NCBI GenBank assembly: GCA_019918135.1
Contig: WBZZ01006011.1
Coordinates: 123,695-187,694 of the forward strand
Length of the DNA: 64,000 nt
Direction: 5' to 3'
DNA from: Paulinella micropora
Lineage: Eukaryota; Cercozoa; Imbricatea; Euglyphida; Paulinellidae
Positions within the stretch are counted from its first letter, which is position 1. Every line of letters begins with the position of its first letter. The notes under the pieces are model-generated. The model had not been told where the DNA came from and searched no databases. It saw only the letters and a program-made list of their open reading frames with translations. The translations under genes were made by a program, and so were the position numbers. Below, in pieces: positions 33,508 to 42,559 of the stretch.

Positions 33508-34368
33508 ATGTTGCTCCTGGCCACCAGCGTCTTTGTGCTGCTAGTCCAACCGTCGTGGGGAGATTGCGACTGCACGGGTTGCACGGCCACGATATCCGTG
33601 AGCGACCCCGCCTGGCTGCCCGCGCCCAGCGCGTGCTCTGGCCAGAACGAAGCCTTGGTCGTGACGGAGCTACGCGTTGCTTCGACGGACGGTTCTATGT
33701 TCGACGTGACAAGTTGGGTGAATTCAAGCCAGCTGCAGTATTATACTGCCCTAAGCGGAGCGGGGGTGACATGCTTCGATAAGACGCTCGGCATGGACCT
33801 TGACATAGGCATCACGTCTGAAATGCGCACACAAGTCGTGTGCCGCAACAGTATGCTTAGCTGCCCATTGGTGTACAATCTTCAATACGCCTGTCGCAAA
33901 CTAGAAGCCTGCCCTTGCCCAGCCTGCAACCGCAACTTGTCAGTGGCTGCGGGCGGCTTTCAGAAACTCAGCCCCGATCTCAACTGTCCGAACGGCGTTT
34001 TAATTGAACAACTGCAGGTTCGATCGCTGAATGCGGGGCGCACGCTTACACCCGACCAGTTTATTATGTACGTACAAACCGATCCCAATCCAGACTCTGA
34101 ACGGTATCTGGAAGGACCCTCGAGTCCCAAGCCCAGCTCCTGCTTCTCTTACAGCAATCCTGGGCTTGAGTACATTAGTAGCGCTAATATCTACGTGTTT
34201 CTCCATTGCCAAAACGCGCAGCTTCCCTGCTTGCTGGAGTACGTGGGCAAGGCACGCTGCCGGGAACCATCCGCTGAGACCAGCGGATCGGCGCCCCTTG
34301 GCCCGCGCGTGTGGCCGCTTGCGTTGGCAATCATTTGCTCTACTATGCTAGCTCACTCCTGGAAGTAA
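33508..34368 (+). CDS. Secreted Cys-rich protein, possible GPI anchor
   Basis: A 286-residue protein from ATG 33508. Signal peptide MLLLATSVFVLLVQPSWG, then a Cys-rich ectodomain (CDCTGCTATISV, VVTELRVASTDGSMF, YACRKLEACPCPACN, CFSYSNPGLEY) and a hydrophobic C-terminal tail (VWPLALAIICSTMLAHSWK) after a small-residue stretch, the profile of a GPI-anchor signal or short membrane anchor. It is paralogous to the truncated gene at 42315 (CNCSGC, VVTKMRMASTDMSYF, YACRAVERCPCLQC). Likely a surface protein of unknown ligand. It starts 11 bases after a TTAATTAA palindrome. Confidence 0.8.
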   Translation: MLLLATSVFVLLVQPSWGDCDCTGCTATISVSDPAWLPAPSACSGQNEALVVTELRVASTDGSMFDVTSWVNSSQLQYYTALSGAGVTCFDKTLGMDLDIGITSEMRTQVVCRNSMLSCPLVYNLQYACRKLEACPCPACNRNLSVAAGGFQKLSPDLNCPNGVLIEQLQVRSLNAGRTLTPDQFIMYVQTDPNPDSERYLEGPSSPKPSSCFSYSNPGLEYISSANIYVFLHCQNAQLPCLLEYVGKARCREPSAETSGSAPLGPRVWPLALAIICSTMLAHSWK

Positions 34369-34656
34369 GCCCAGGCGCGCGCTCGTCACAAAACCCCCGC
34401 ACATTTTGTCAATCGCCTTTTTTCTTTTTTTAATTAAAAAAAACTGTTGCTGCACTTTGGAGGTTCTCTGCTCTTCCGAGTTCCTCCCCTTTCAATCCCG
34501 ACGGAAGAAAGAAGAGAGAGGGGGGGAGGGTGGGGCGCCCCCCCTCCCTCCCGCTCCTTTCCCCCTCCCCCCCCCCCCCCCGTTGCATGAAAAAGTGTTT
34601 GGTCACGCTCGACAGAGAATTTCCACGAGGCCGCAGCAAGGACTCTCTGGGAACCG

Positions 34657-35225
34657 ATGTCAAGTAGCCCGGCGCCCCGCCGCCGGTCGGCACACAGAAA
34701 GCGCCCGAAGCAAGAATTGATCAAAAAATACAGTTGTTGGGCGAAAAGTGTTCGAAACGCCAGAAGCGCGATGAGCTCGAGCAACAGCTTGACGGAATAG
34801 TCCGCTCCCAATTCGGCGCCCGGGTTCCAGCAGAAGCAGTCTTCCGGGCTGGCGACGTCCTGCGTCACATTGCGTTCTTGCTGGCCGGCCACAAACCCAC
34901 GGCGGCTTCTTCTGTTGGGACTCTGGACGTGTTGGATTTTGGGCGCGAGATCCGTGCACTGTCACTGGTGTGTAAAAGTTCGAACCTCGCCCTCCGCGCC
35001 CTGCAGAAGCCGCCGCCCAACTTTACTGAGCGCCTGTGGCTTTTTCAAGCAGTCTGCGAGTCCAAGCGCTGGCTTTACAAGAGCACTGTCTTGGAAAAGC
35101 TGCATATTAAAGACCCCGAGAATCTGCTGCCGCCACCAGAGGTCAAGTATGTGAAAAACCCGCACTGTCGATCCAAGCGATCAGTTCTCGTCAGCACTGG
35201 CGCTCTTCTTGACTTAGGAGCGTGA
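34657..35225 (+). CDS. F-box-like protein
   Basis: The clear part runs in one frame from 34734 to 35225 (163 codons). It contains a helical block with the F-box rhythm (DVLRHIAFLLAG, then EIRALSLVCKSSNLALRAL). Upstream in another frame, ATG 34657 opens a basic N-terminus (MSSSPAPRRRSAHRKRPKQE) that is a likely true start, the frame changing in an A run. The C-terminus ends just before the glycosyltransferase-like ORF. F-box proteins link targets to Skp1-cullin ligases; the match is moderate. Confidence 0.55.
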
Positions 35226-35247
35226 ACTGGCGAGCGTCACCGGGCCG

Positions 35248-36267
35248 TTGCTGCACCAGATTGTGGAGACGGGCCAATGTGCCGACCGGGCACGCGGAAG
35301 GCTGTCCAGCCAGTGGCAATGGAGCCTGTCGTGGTCCAGGCTGCTGCCCAATGCTACGCACGCCATGTGGTCGGAGAGCGAAGTCAGCTGCCTCGTGTTC
35401 TTGTACTACCCGGACGTGTGGAACGCCTACCAGCACCTAGCCCGGGCGCCCGAACGGAGTGTCCTGGGCGGGCTCGCCCTCGTGCACCGGCTGGGGGGTG
35501 CTTACGCGGCCAGGGAACTAGAGCTGCTGTCCCCCTGGACCACGTGGCCCGGCCCCGGCGTAGCCGACAGCCTGCTGCTGCCGGGGCCCGCCATCTTCTG
35601 GGCCGCTCTGCCCGGCGCCCGGACGCCGTACTACGTGCTGCAGTTCCTGCACTCACGCCTGCAGGACCGGGGCTGGGGGCGGTCGCTCTGGGGTGAGCCC
35701 GCCGACCTGCCGGGCGCCGCGCTGGCCGACGCGCTGGCGCAGCTCGCCGGCGTCCAGGACCCCGCCCCGCTCGCGAACGAGACCCATACTTGGCAGGTCA
35801 TGGGCCTGCCCGAGTCCGTGCTGGTGCTGGACCCCGCGGCCTGGACGCAGGGCCCCGTCGCGAGCCTCCACTCGGACCAGTGGCGGTCGGCCTGGGGGGT
35901 CCTGTGCTGGTGGCCCGCGCCGCCCGCGTGGCTGTGGGTCGGCGTGGCGCTCGCGCTAGCCTCGGCGTGCTGCTACTGCGGCGCCGCGTGGCGGCGCTGG
36001 CCGGGGGGGCGGCGCGGTTACCAGCCCGTGCGCCAGGGCCCGGAGCGGGGTCCGGCCGCCTGGCCCCTGGCACGCCGCCGGCCGGCGCCGCGCACGTCGT
36101 CGCAGCGCGGCCAGGCACGGGCGCCCCCGCCCCGCTCCTCCACGGACTCACCCCCGGGGCCGGCTGGGTGGCCGGCGGACTACCAGCCGGGGCCGGCGGG
36201 GTGGCAGACCGAGGCCGGGCCGCCGGGCGAGGACGACGAGCAGGCGGCCGAGGACTGTTACTTTTAA
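35248..36267 (+). CDS. OCH1-like glycosyltransferase, degenerate, membrane-anchored
   Basis: Open from about 35218 but without an ATG near the start; the first ATG inside is MWSESEVSCLVF. LLHQIVETGQ resembles the family's IPKIIHQ opening, and SVLGGLALVHRLGGAYAARE aligns with the R-x-x-x-L-x-x-x-G-G-x-Y-x-D-x-D catalytic block, but the DxD aspartates are replaced (ARELELL). A transmembrane helix (WLWVGVALALASACCYCG) and a Pro/Arg-rich tail follow. The layout matches the 43713-44699 protein. Probably a catalytically weak or dead member, N-terminally incomplete in this frame. Confidence 0.6.
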   Translation: MLHQIVETGQCADRARGRLSSQWQWSLSWSRLLPNATHAMWSESEVSCLVFLYYPDVWNAYQHLARAPERSVLGGLALVHRLGGAYAARELELLSPWTTWPGPGVADSLLLPGPAIFWAALPGARTPYYVLQFLHSRLQDRGWGRSLWGEPADLPGAALADALAQLAGVQDPAPLANETHTWQVMGLPESVLVLDPAAWTQGPVASLHSDQWRSAWGVLCWWPAPPAWLWVGVALALASACCYCGAAWRRWPGGRRGYQPVRQGPERGPAAWPLARRRPAPRTSSQRGQARAPPPRSSTDSPPGPAGWPADYQPGPAGWQTEAGPPGEDDEQAAEDCYF

Positions 36268-36310
36268 TGACTCACGTAGGGTTGGCTGCTCGGCGTTTGC
36301 CCGCCGCCAC

Positions 36311-36342
<32 letters not shown>

Positions 36343-36359
36343 GCTTTTTCTTCTCTCCC
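36268..36359. other. Convergent spacer with long C run
   Basis: A C run of about 20 bases (36319-36342) separates two converging genes. No other signal. Confidence 0.4.
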
Positions 36360-37355
36360 TCACTCATGACGGTGCCCCTTGCCGGTGTGGGTGTCGACCT
36401 GGCGCCCGCAGTGGGTGCACTTGGCGACTGCGTGGCACAGGCTGAGGGCGGCCTGCACGCGCTCGAGACCCTGGTGCGCGGGGCTCGCGCTGCCTTTCCC
36501 CAAGGAGGGCAACGAGATTGTAGCGCCCGCCGGCCCGCCGGGCAGGCTTTCGACGACGTGATTGGCCCCCCGCAGGAAGTTCTCGGCCGCCACGAGCGCC
36601 GCCGCTTGGCCGCCAGGCGGCCGGCTGGGCTCGTGGCCTGTTTCCTGTTCTCCTCCTTCAGACTGAATACTGCAGCTCGGGCCGTCCGCCTCGTCGTTTA
36701 CCGCGACCCGGCTGCGGCTGAGGATGCCTGAGTCCTCCTGGTCAGCCGCCGCCCTCTCCTCTGCTGCGGCTGTCGCCAGCACGATTTCCAAAGCAGACAG
36801 CCTGTTACGGACGCGGCTGAGCAGCGCCCACTGCCTCTCGCTGGCCCCGTGGCCCTCTGGCGTGACCCGTGCCACTGCCTGGCGCAATTGCCGTTCCAGC
36901 CGCTGCCTCTTAGCGGGCTCGGTTTGCCGCGCCCAAAAGGCCCCGCAGAGGTAAAAAAGGACAGCCCAGGCCTGCACGGCAGACAGAGATTGCGCGCCCT
37001 GAGTCCGGCGGCCGTCCTCAAATTGCATAATCTGGCGGACCAGGCGGTTCAGCTGCCGCGAGGACTGTGTCGGACTTGGTCCTGCACCGGTAGTGACCCT
37101 AGGCTCGGCTTCGCCTGGCGCGCCGAAGTACACGTCCTCGGGATTCAGCTCCAGTAAAGGAAATGCATTCTTCTGGAGCAGTCCGGCTATCTTCCTCTGA
37201 ATCGCAGATTGTAGCTGGACTAGCAGCTCCGAGGGAGCCTCGTTGATTTGCCCGGTCAGCAGGTCGTGGACAGACAGGCGGGGGGCTTCGGGCCCCGGGC
37301 CCGTTGCCTGATCACCCGACTCCTCCTCTTCGTGCCTGGAACCGGCGGCTCCCAT
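36360..37355 (-). CDS. Predicted N-myristoylated protein with C-terminal zinc-like motif
   Basis: A 331-residue protein from ATG 37355. It begins MGAAGSRHEEEES, a good N-myristoylation signal (Gly2, small residue at 6), so it probably sits on a membrane. The middle is helical (LLVQLQSAIQRKIAGLLQKN; QLNRLVRQIMQFEDG). The C-terminus has AKCTHCGRQVDTHTGKGHRHE, a compact C-x2-C-x7-H-x4-H-type zinc-binding arrangement. No family recognised. The antisense strand also has long ORFs, but their composition is that of GC-rich shadows. Confidence 0.75.
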   Translation of the reverse strand: MGAAGSRHEEEESGDQATGPGPEAPRLSVHDLLTGQINEAPSELLVQLQSAIQRKIAGLLQKNAFPLLELNPEDVYFGAPGEAEPRVTTGAGPSPTQSSRQLNRLVRQIMQFEDGRRTQGAQSLSAVQAWAVLFYLCGAFWARQTEPAKRQRLERQLRQAVARVTPEGHGASERQWALLSRVRNRLSALEIVLATAAAEERAAADQEDSGILSRSRVAVNDEADGPSCSIQSEGGEQETGHEPSRPPGGQAAALVAAENFLRGANHVVESLPGGPAGATISLPSLGKGSASPAHQGLERVQAALSLCHAVAKCTHCGRQVDTHTGKGHRHE

Positions 37356-37454
37356 AGTCAGCGCAGGTTGGCTCGTACCCTTGTCACGGGACGATCCGTC
37401 TTTGGCACAGTAGGCCGGTGTAGCCGGGTCCCCGGCTGGCGGGCCGGGCGGGGG

Positions 37455-37490
<36 letters not shown>

Positions 37491-37647
37491 AGGGGGGAGG
37501 CTAGCGAGGAGGGAAGGAAACGAAGTGGACGCGGGGCTTGCGCCGGCAGGGAGAAGCGTCGGGTGCCGAGGGGGGGGGAGAGGGGGGTGCCCCCCCCCCC
37601 CGGTTGCCGGAGCGCGCCACGGTGGTTTTAGGACCGGACTAGCTAGG
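37356..37647. other. Spacer with (GA)n and G/C runs
   Basis: It holds a (GA)n tract (37459-37490), G runs (37571-37590) and a C run (37592-37601). No gene seen. Confidence 0.4.
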
Positions 37648-38529
37648 CTAGCGTGACTTAGGCCCAGGGGCTGGCTCCTCCCGGAACCGGGCCGGCCGCC
37701 TGCCCAGGCTAGAACCAGGCCACGCGTAACCCCGGAAGACCACGTCCGTGTCGGCCCACACTTGGCCAGTGAGGGCCGCCGGCAGCGGGCCCAGCACCAG
37801 GACGCGCAGGCGGGAGCGCAGGCACTGGAAGCCGAGGGTGAGCTCCGACAGGCCGGCGGGGCGGTCTCGGCCGCCGTACGCTAGCCACAGCGTTTCCAAG
37901 CGGGGGAACGTGGTCTGGCTGAGCAAGCTGCACGCGGCGGCAAACCGCCGCGGGCAGTCCGCCTCGACGCGCAGCTCGACTAGTTGGCAGGTAGGCGCGG
38001 TCACCGCGTCCGGGCGGGGCTCGCGGAGGTTCCGGCCCAGGTCGAAGCCCCGCGCGCCGCTCACCACGTGCAGCGCCAGCACGTCCAGGCCCAGGCCAGC
38101 CCCTAGCACGGAGAGCGGAGCCACGAAGGCGATCTTGGCCAGCCGCAATCCCTCGTCCACGTCGACCACCACTTCGACCGGGCCCTGCGGCGGCCGGCCG
38201 GCGGCCGGCTGCTCCCAGGCAGCCAGCAGGTGGGACAGCCTCCAGGAGTGGCGGGGCTGTGCCCCGCCCTGGTGGGGGGCCAAGTCCCACACCACGGCCA
38301 GCGCGGCCAGGTCCACGGCGCACAGGAGGTAGCTGGCGACGAGCCGGCGGCACACCACCGGGAGCGGCTGGTGCCCGCCGCCGTCGCTCGTACCGGGCCA
38401 AGTGAGCTCCCCGCCCCCTTGCGCCCCGCGGCCGGCCCTCGGGTTGGCTGCCATTCGCTTGTAGTGGCCGGCCCCTCTCAGGTAGGCAGCCCTGCGCTTG
38501 TGGTGGCCGGCCCTCTGGTTCACAGCCAT
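37648..38529 (-). CDS. LRR/F-box-like protein with N-terminal tandem repeats
   Basis: Start chosen at ATG 38529 (MAVNQRAGHHKRRAAYLRG); the ORF extends to 38910 through G/C runs that look untranslated. The N-terminal 45 residues repeat a HHKRRAAYLRGAG / HYKRMAANPRAG unit coded by about 48-bp direct repeats (38440-38560). Then LPVVCRRLVASYLLCAVDLA looks like a short F-box-type helix pair, and the rest has irregular leucine-rich strands (LETLWLAYGGRDRPAGLSEL, LRVLVLGPLPAAL). Function unknown; probably an adaptor like the genes at 6911 and 53385. Confidence 0.55.
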   Translation of the reverse strand: MAVNQRAGHHKRRAAYLRGAGHYKRMAANPRAGRGAQGGGELTWPGTSDGGGHQPLPVVCRRLVASYLLCAVDLAALAVVWDLAPHQGGAQPRHSWRLSHLLAAWEQPAAGRPPQGPVEVVVDVDEGLRLAKIAFVAPLSVLGAGLGLDVLALHVVSGARGFDLGRNLREPRPDAVTAPTCQLVELRVEADCPRRFAAACSLLSQTTFPRLETLWLAYGGRDRPAGLSELTLGFQCLRSRLRVLVLGPLPAALTGQVWADTDVVFRGYAWPGSSLGRRPARFREEPAPGPKSR

Positions 38530-38829
38530 TCGCTGGCGGTGGCCGGCCCCTGCCCTGCGCCAGCGAACCAAAACTGGGCCGAGCAGGCGCCGCACACACG
38601 TCAACGCCGGGGAGCTGGTCCCGGAGCGGGGGGGGGGCGTGGGGGGGGGGGGGGGAGCGACGCGCGTGTACGTCCCGCGGGCCGTGGGGGGAGGGGGCGG
38701 CACGCGCGGGCCGCACCGGCGGGAGAGGAGGGGAGAGACTGGGGGGGGGCGCCTTCCTTCTCCCCGCCGCGCTGCGGACAGGGCGCGGCGGATGGGGGGG
38801 GGGGGGGGGGGGGCGGGGGAGGAAGGGGC

Positions 38830-39630
38830 ATGGCAGCTCGGGTACTTGGCTGCAAACCTCCCGGGCGGGACAGGCCCCCCCTCCCCGTTACCAGGTCCTG
38901 GACGGAACAAGCAGCGAGGCCTTGCTCTCTCCCCGTCGCCCGGTCCCGTATGCCTTCCTCATCACCACCCGCCGGTAGCCCAGGCCAGGCAGCCCCGCTC
39001 GACCGGAAGCACCAGCTACTACCGGACAAGGCGGCCTGGCTCCAGGGGGCCCCTCCTCCCCCAGACCAGCCCCCGGGCGGACTAGCCTGGCTGTGGCAGC
39101 AGGTGTCGTCCGCCGCCCAGGCACCGCTCGACTCCCAGGGGCTGACCGGTCCGCAGGGGCCGCTGGCCGCCCTGCACGCTATGCTCCTAGCACGGATACT
39201 GCAGCACCAGGCCTGCCCGGGACCTTGTGACGAGTGCAAACTCTCCGGGGACCAAGACTGGGTGTGCGCGGGGTCCGTCAACGTAGTCACTCCCCTGACG
39301 GCGGCCTATGTCGTGCGAGCCGGCTACGAGTACCTCAGCGAGGCCGAGCTAGCGGCCCGCCGTGACTGGGCCAACGCGCTGGCCACGGAAGAGGTCGGCG
39401 TCAGCCATTTGCTGTACGGCTGGGCCGTGCCGTACAACGTGGCCACGTTCATGCAACAGCTGCGTGCGTTTAATGACGAGCAACGTCAGTACAAGGATAC
39501 GTGCCGCGAGATCCCGCAGCTGGGGGGCTTCCTGTTCGAGCCCGGACCGTCGCCGCGGTGCCAGTGTCCGTATCCCTACTGGTTGCAACATGCTGGAAAT
39601 CCCGCCGGTCGCGAGTTCTATCTTATCTAG
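38830..39630 (+). CDS. Kinase-like locus, N-terminal segment
   Basis: Start chosen at ATG 38830 (MAARVLGCKPPGRDRPP). The ORF reads 5' to 38230 only through antisense of the preceding gene. The first 100 residues are Pro/Ser-rich; from about residue 105 the composition is good (LLARILQHQACPGPCDECKL, SVNVVTPLTAAYVVRAGYEY, VSHLLYGWAVPYNVATFMQQ). It ends at a TAG that lies in the same frame as the next ORF, whose kinase-like motifs would follow naturally, so the two are probably one locus. Confidence 0.6.
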   Translation: MAARVLGCKPPGRDRPPLPVTRSWTEQAARPCSLPVARSRMPSSSPPAGSPGQAAPLDRKHQLLPDKAAWLQGAPPPPDQPPGGLAWLWQQVSSAAQAPLDSQGLTGPQGPLAALHAMLLARILQHQACPGPCDECKLSGDQDWVCAGSVNVVTPLTAAYVVRAGYEYLSEAELAARRDWANALATEEVGVSHLLYGWAVPYNVATFMQQLRAFNDEQRQYKDTCREIPQLGGFLFEPGPSPRCQCPYPYWLQHAGNPAGREFYLI

Positions 39631-39642
39631 CATATCCTCCCC

Positions 39643-40479
39643 TTGGGCCAGATGGTCAGCACCCTGCTGGCCTCCCAGAGTACACAGCAAGAGCACCACA
39701 GGGTCTTGCAGTCGGTGCACTGCACTCTGCTTCGGTACGTGCAGGTGCTACAGGAGAAGGCAAGGGCAGAGCCGGACAGAGCCTACGGTTGCCTGGACCT
39801 GAGGTTCGATAATATGTTGCAGATCCAAGAGAGAGGGGGCCCTGTCGTGAGGCTGATCGACGTAGAGCCATACGACAGGTGGACCCTCCCTTTAGCCGAA
39901 GCCACTGCGTGGGGAGAATCGCTCCGCCTGCACAGTGATGCCGCCTGGGCGCTGGCCCTGTACTTATTTACGGTGGCCAACTCGGTGGCTAACCTGCTCA
40001 TTGATATGGAACACGCAGAAGTCGCTTGCATGCCGGAGGGCTCGGCGCAGAGTCCGTTGCAGGACCCTGACTTTTCCTGTCCTTTCGGGGAAGCAGTGAA
40101 GGTGCTGAGGGCACAGGCGAAGAAGGTCGGGGGAGGCGACCCCGCGACAGGCCTGGCCGAGGCCTTGCACCTGTTGGCTGACGTGCAGTGGACAGACACA
40201 CCTACCCCCAAGGGCTTCTTGGAGCGGATGGAGCGCTACGTACACCGAACGCTAAAGCCCAAAGACAGGGAAGAGGAAAAAGAGGAAAAAAGAAGGAACC
40301 CCATTGCGTATGCGTTCCGCGTGCAGTACGAAGAAGGCAAGCGGGACGCCCCGGGTGACTTGAGCCATCTCATTAGCAGCCTGGCTTTCTACGCGCTGGC
40401 CTGCCACTGCTGCTGGCGCCTGAAGCCAGCGTCCATCGAGAAGCTCAAAGCCAAGCTCGACCCTGCTGCAGAAGAATAA
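39643..40479 (+). CDS. Kinase-like locus, catalytic-loop segment
   Basis: A 278-codon ORF. YGCLDLRFDNMLQI matches the H/Y-x-D-L-x-x-x-N catalytic loop of the kinase/phosphotransferase fold (D and N present), and VVRLIDVEPYD fits the metal-binding DFG-equivalent in the form (LID-x-E) typical of aminoglycoside/choline-kinase-type phosphotransferases. The rest is helical. It could be an active small-molecule or protein kinase or a pseudokinase; the N-lobe lysine and glycine loop are not identified. It converges with the SNF2 fragment. Confidence 0.6.
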   Translation: MGQMVSTLLASQSTQQEHHRVLQSVHCTLLRYVQVLQEKARAEPDRAYGCLDLRFDNMLQIQERGGPVVRLIDVEPYDRWTLPLAEATAWGESLRLHSDAAWALALYLFTVANSVANLLIDMEHAEVACMPEGSAQSPLQDPDFSCPFGEAVKVLRAQAKKVGGGDPATGLAEALHLLADVQWTDTPTPKGFLERMERYVHRTLKPKDREEEKEEKRRNPIAYAFRVQYEEGKRDAPGDLSHLISSLAFYALACHCCWRLKPASIEKLKAKLDPAAEE

Positions 40480-40655
40480 GAGCTCCCTGGTGGCCGACAC
40501 GCAGGGCCAGGATGGGCCGCGCCCCTCCAAGAAGGTCAGGACCAGAACCTGAGGCACGCGGAGGGTGCCCCCCCCCCCTCCGGGAGATGGAAGGGAGCGG
40601 AGGGGGCAGTGCCCTCTGCCTCGCTCCACCCCCCCCGGCCTCGCAGCGGCGCCGC

Positions 40656-41720
40656 CTACGCGGTGGCCGCCGGCCCGGACGGTTCGGGCGCCTCCAGCGC
40701 CGCGGCTGGCTCGGCAGCCCCGCGCCGGCGCCGCCGCGAGGCGCGGAACGTTTCCGTCTCGCACGCCAGCCCGTGCGCGGCCAGCTCTTGTTGGTTGAGG
40801 ACGGAGGCCTGGTTGCAGATCTTGCTCAGGTTCAGTTCCAGCTGCCGGCGCTCAATAAAACAGTCCAGCACTAGCAATTTGATATCGACGTGCCGGCGCT
40901 GGCCCATGCGGCACGCGCGCTTCTCGGCCTGCAGCAAGCCCCCCCCGTTCCAGGTCGACTGGAAGAAAAAGACGTGGTTGGCGGCCGTCAGGTGCACGCC
41001 CTGCCCCGCCGCCAGAATGCTCAGGACCGCGGCCTGGCAGCGCGGGTCGTGTTGGAAACGCCGGATGAGTTCCGGCCGCTTGGGCTGCGGCGTCGTGCCC
41101 GTGAGGGTGATGAAGCGGTCGGCCGCCGCGCCGTCGTCGCCGTCCCACGTGTGCTGGAGCAGCAGCCCCTGCAGCAGCTCCACGAAGCTGTGGTTGTGGC
41201 AGAACAGCAGGCACTTGTGGGGGGGTTGGGCCCGCTCGCGCAGCAGGGGGCGCACGTGCCGCTTGAAGAAGCGCGCCGCGATCCGGGCCTTGATCCGCAT
41301 GGCGGCCTGATAGTACAGGCTAAAGGACAGGATCTTGCACAGGCGGCGGAAGGGGGGTTGTGCGCTCCCGGCCGCCGGCGCGGCCCCCCCGCTCTTTTCC
41401 TCCTCCTCCTCCTGGCGCCCGGGCGGCGCCGCCAGAGCGGCGCTCTCGTCCTCCAGGCGCCGCCGCTTGCTCGCCGGCACCAGCGCCGACGCGGCGGGGG
41501 GCGCCACCCCCGGGGGCGCCCGGGCCGGCAGCCCCCCGAACTCCAGCAGGCACGCCTGCCAGCCCGCGCCACCGGCCGGCGCGGCCGGCACGGCGGCGCC
41601 CGGGGGCTCGGATTCCCCGCCGTCGCCCAGCAGCTCGGTGACCTGGGTCGCCGCCTCGGCTTCCTGCTGCCACAGCCGGGCCAGGCGGGCCTGGTGGGCG
41701 GGCCGGAGCTCGCACACCAC
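40656..41720 (-). CDS. SNF2-family ATPase, C-terminal half only
   Basis: The ORF from 41720 is open upstream to about 41785. GEFTFRRTVVVCELRPAHQA matches the segment linking the two SNF2 lobes. After a low-complexity insert it has the helicase C-lobe: CLLFCHNHSFVELLQGLLLQ (motif IV), FITLTGTTPQPKRPELIRRF, AVLSILAAGQGVHLTAANHV (motif V), FFFQSTWNGGG and EKRACRMGQRRHVDIKLLV (motif VI, with Q-R). The whole ATP-binding N-lobe with Walker A and DEAx is absent. It cannot be an active remodeller alone. Upstream it abuts a truncated secreted-protein gene. It could also be the 3' part of a recombined gene or an assembly join. Confidence 0.85.
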   Translation of the reverse strand: MVCELRPAHQARLARLWQQEAEAATQVTELLGDGGESEPPGAAVPAAPAGGAGWQACLLEFGGLPARAPPGVAPPAASALVPASKRRRLEDESAALAAPPGRQEEEEEKSGGAAPAAGSAQPPFRRLCKILSFSLYYQAAMRIKARIAARFFKRHVRPLLRERAQPPHKCLLFCHNHSFVELLQGLLLQHTWDGDDGAAADRFITLTGTTPQPKRPELIRRFQHDPRCQAAVLSILAAGQGVHLTAANHVFFFQSTWNGGGLLQAEKRACRMGQRRHVDIKLLVLDCFIERRQLELNLSKICNQASVLNQQELAAHGLACETETFRASRRRRRGAAEPAAALEAPEPSGPAATA

Positions 41721-42315
41721 GACCGTGCGCCTGAACGTGAACTCGCCTCCCCAGCCGGGCCCGTGTTGCGCCCTGCTCTACTCGACTTGCTTGCACGTGG
41801 ATCCGCTCCACCACCACACCATGAGTACAATTCGCGCTAGCGGACAAGAGCGTGCCCTTAGACAAACCAATGCTCGCACTACTGTTGGAGCACTGTAGGC
41901 AGGGACAACGCTCCACTGCACGGCAGGCATACTCGACTTCAAACGCGATGTTGTAATTACCACGATAGTATCGGGGGTGACAAGTAAGTCTGGGATACAA
42001 CGTAGAAGTAACGACGAAATCACCCGGGGGTTTTTCCCAACAACGTAAAAGCCATGGCGCCGGTGTACTCAGATTAGTATAGTTTGTTGTCAAGCCCGAA
42101 GAATCATAGTAGGATTCAAAGTGGAAATAAGACATGTCCGTAGAAGCCATTCGCATCTTTGTCACCACGATCGAATCTTGTGCGTTCGAGCAAGGGCTAG
42201 GTACTGGCAAAGTATATGTATAATCCGCGACCATCATCAACACATCGACACAGCCCGAGCAATTGCAGCCCTGCCCCACCTGGAGGGAAAAGGCTAGCCA
42301 AAACGCAGCCAACAT
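41320..42315 (-). pseudogene. Secreted Cys-rich protein gene, 3'-truncated by a junction
   Basis: From ATG 42315: signal peptide MLAAFWLAFSLQVGQG, then CNCSGC, VVTKMRMASTDMSYF and YACRAVERCPCLQCSNSSAS, paralogous to 33508-34368. Similarity stops after GVVVERIHVQA, near 41790, where the DNA becomes the SNF2 gene sequence on the same strand. The open frame runs on to 41320 as out-of-frame SNF2 sequence (Arg/Gly/Pro strings). The paralogue's C-terminal 120 residues and anchor are missing. This is a host-type gene, not an element. Either a real recombination or a chimeric assembly. Confidence 0.7.
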
Positions 42316-42559
42316 CTGGACGACGCGTTATTCTATGAACTAAAACATGACCCGGATTGCAACCACCAGACTGGAAAAGGCCTGCGGCCAGGGGGGGGGG
42401 GGGCACCCCACACCCCTCTCCCCTGCCCCCCTTCCTCTTCTTGGTAGCAAAATTCTGGTCTTGATATGGTCGAAAAAAGGCAGTACCGAAGAATGTTTTG
42501 GCACTTTTTCATTGGCCGAGCAAAGCAAAAGGGCATGCTTTGCGACCCGAGGGTTTCTA
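42316..42559. other. Spacer with GATATGGCC-motif copy
   Basis: It contains a G run (42391-42402) and a GATATGGTCGAAAAAAGGCA copy of the recurrent motif at 42461-42487. No ORF here has good composition. Confidence 0.45.

Noticed and set aside
35790-36731. A 313-codon plus-strand ORF overlapping the glycosyltransferase-like and myristoylated-protein genes
   Set aside because: Composition is Arg/Ala/Gly shadow, and it crosses the C-run spacer between two better supported genes.
39643-39645. TAG reassigned to an amino acid
   Set aside because: Two loci have a single in-frame TAG, but TAG ends many well-supported genes here (26067, 27418, 28871, 50302, 55181), so it is a normal stop.
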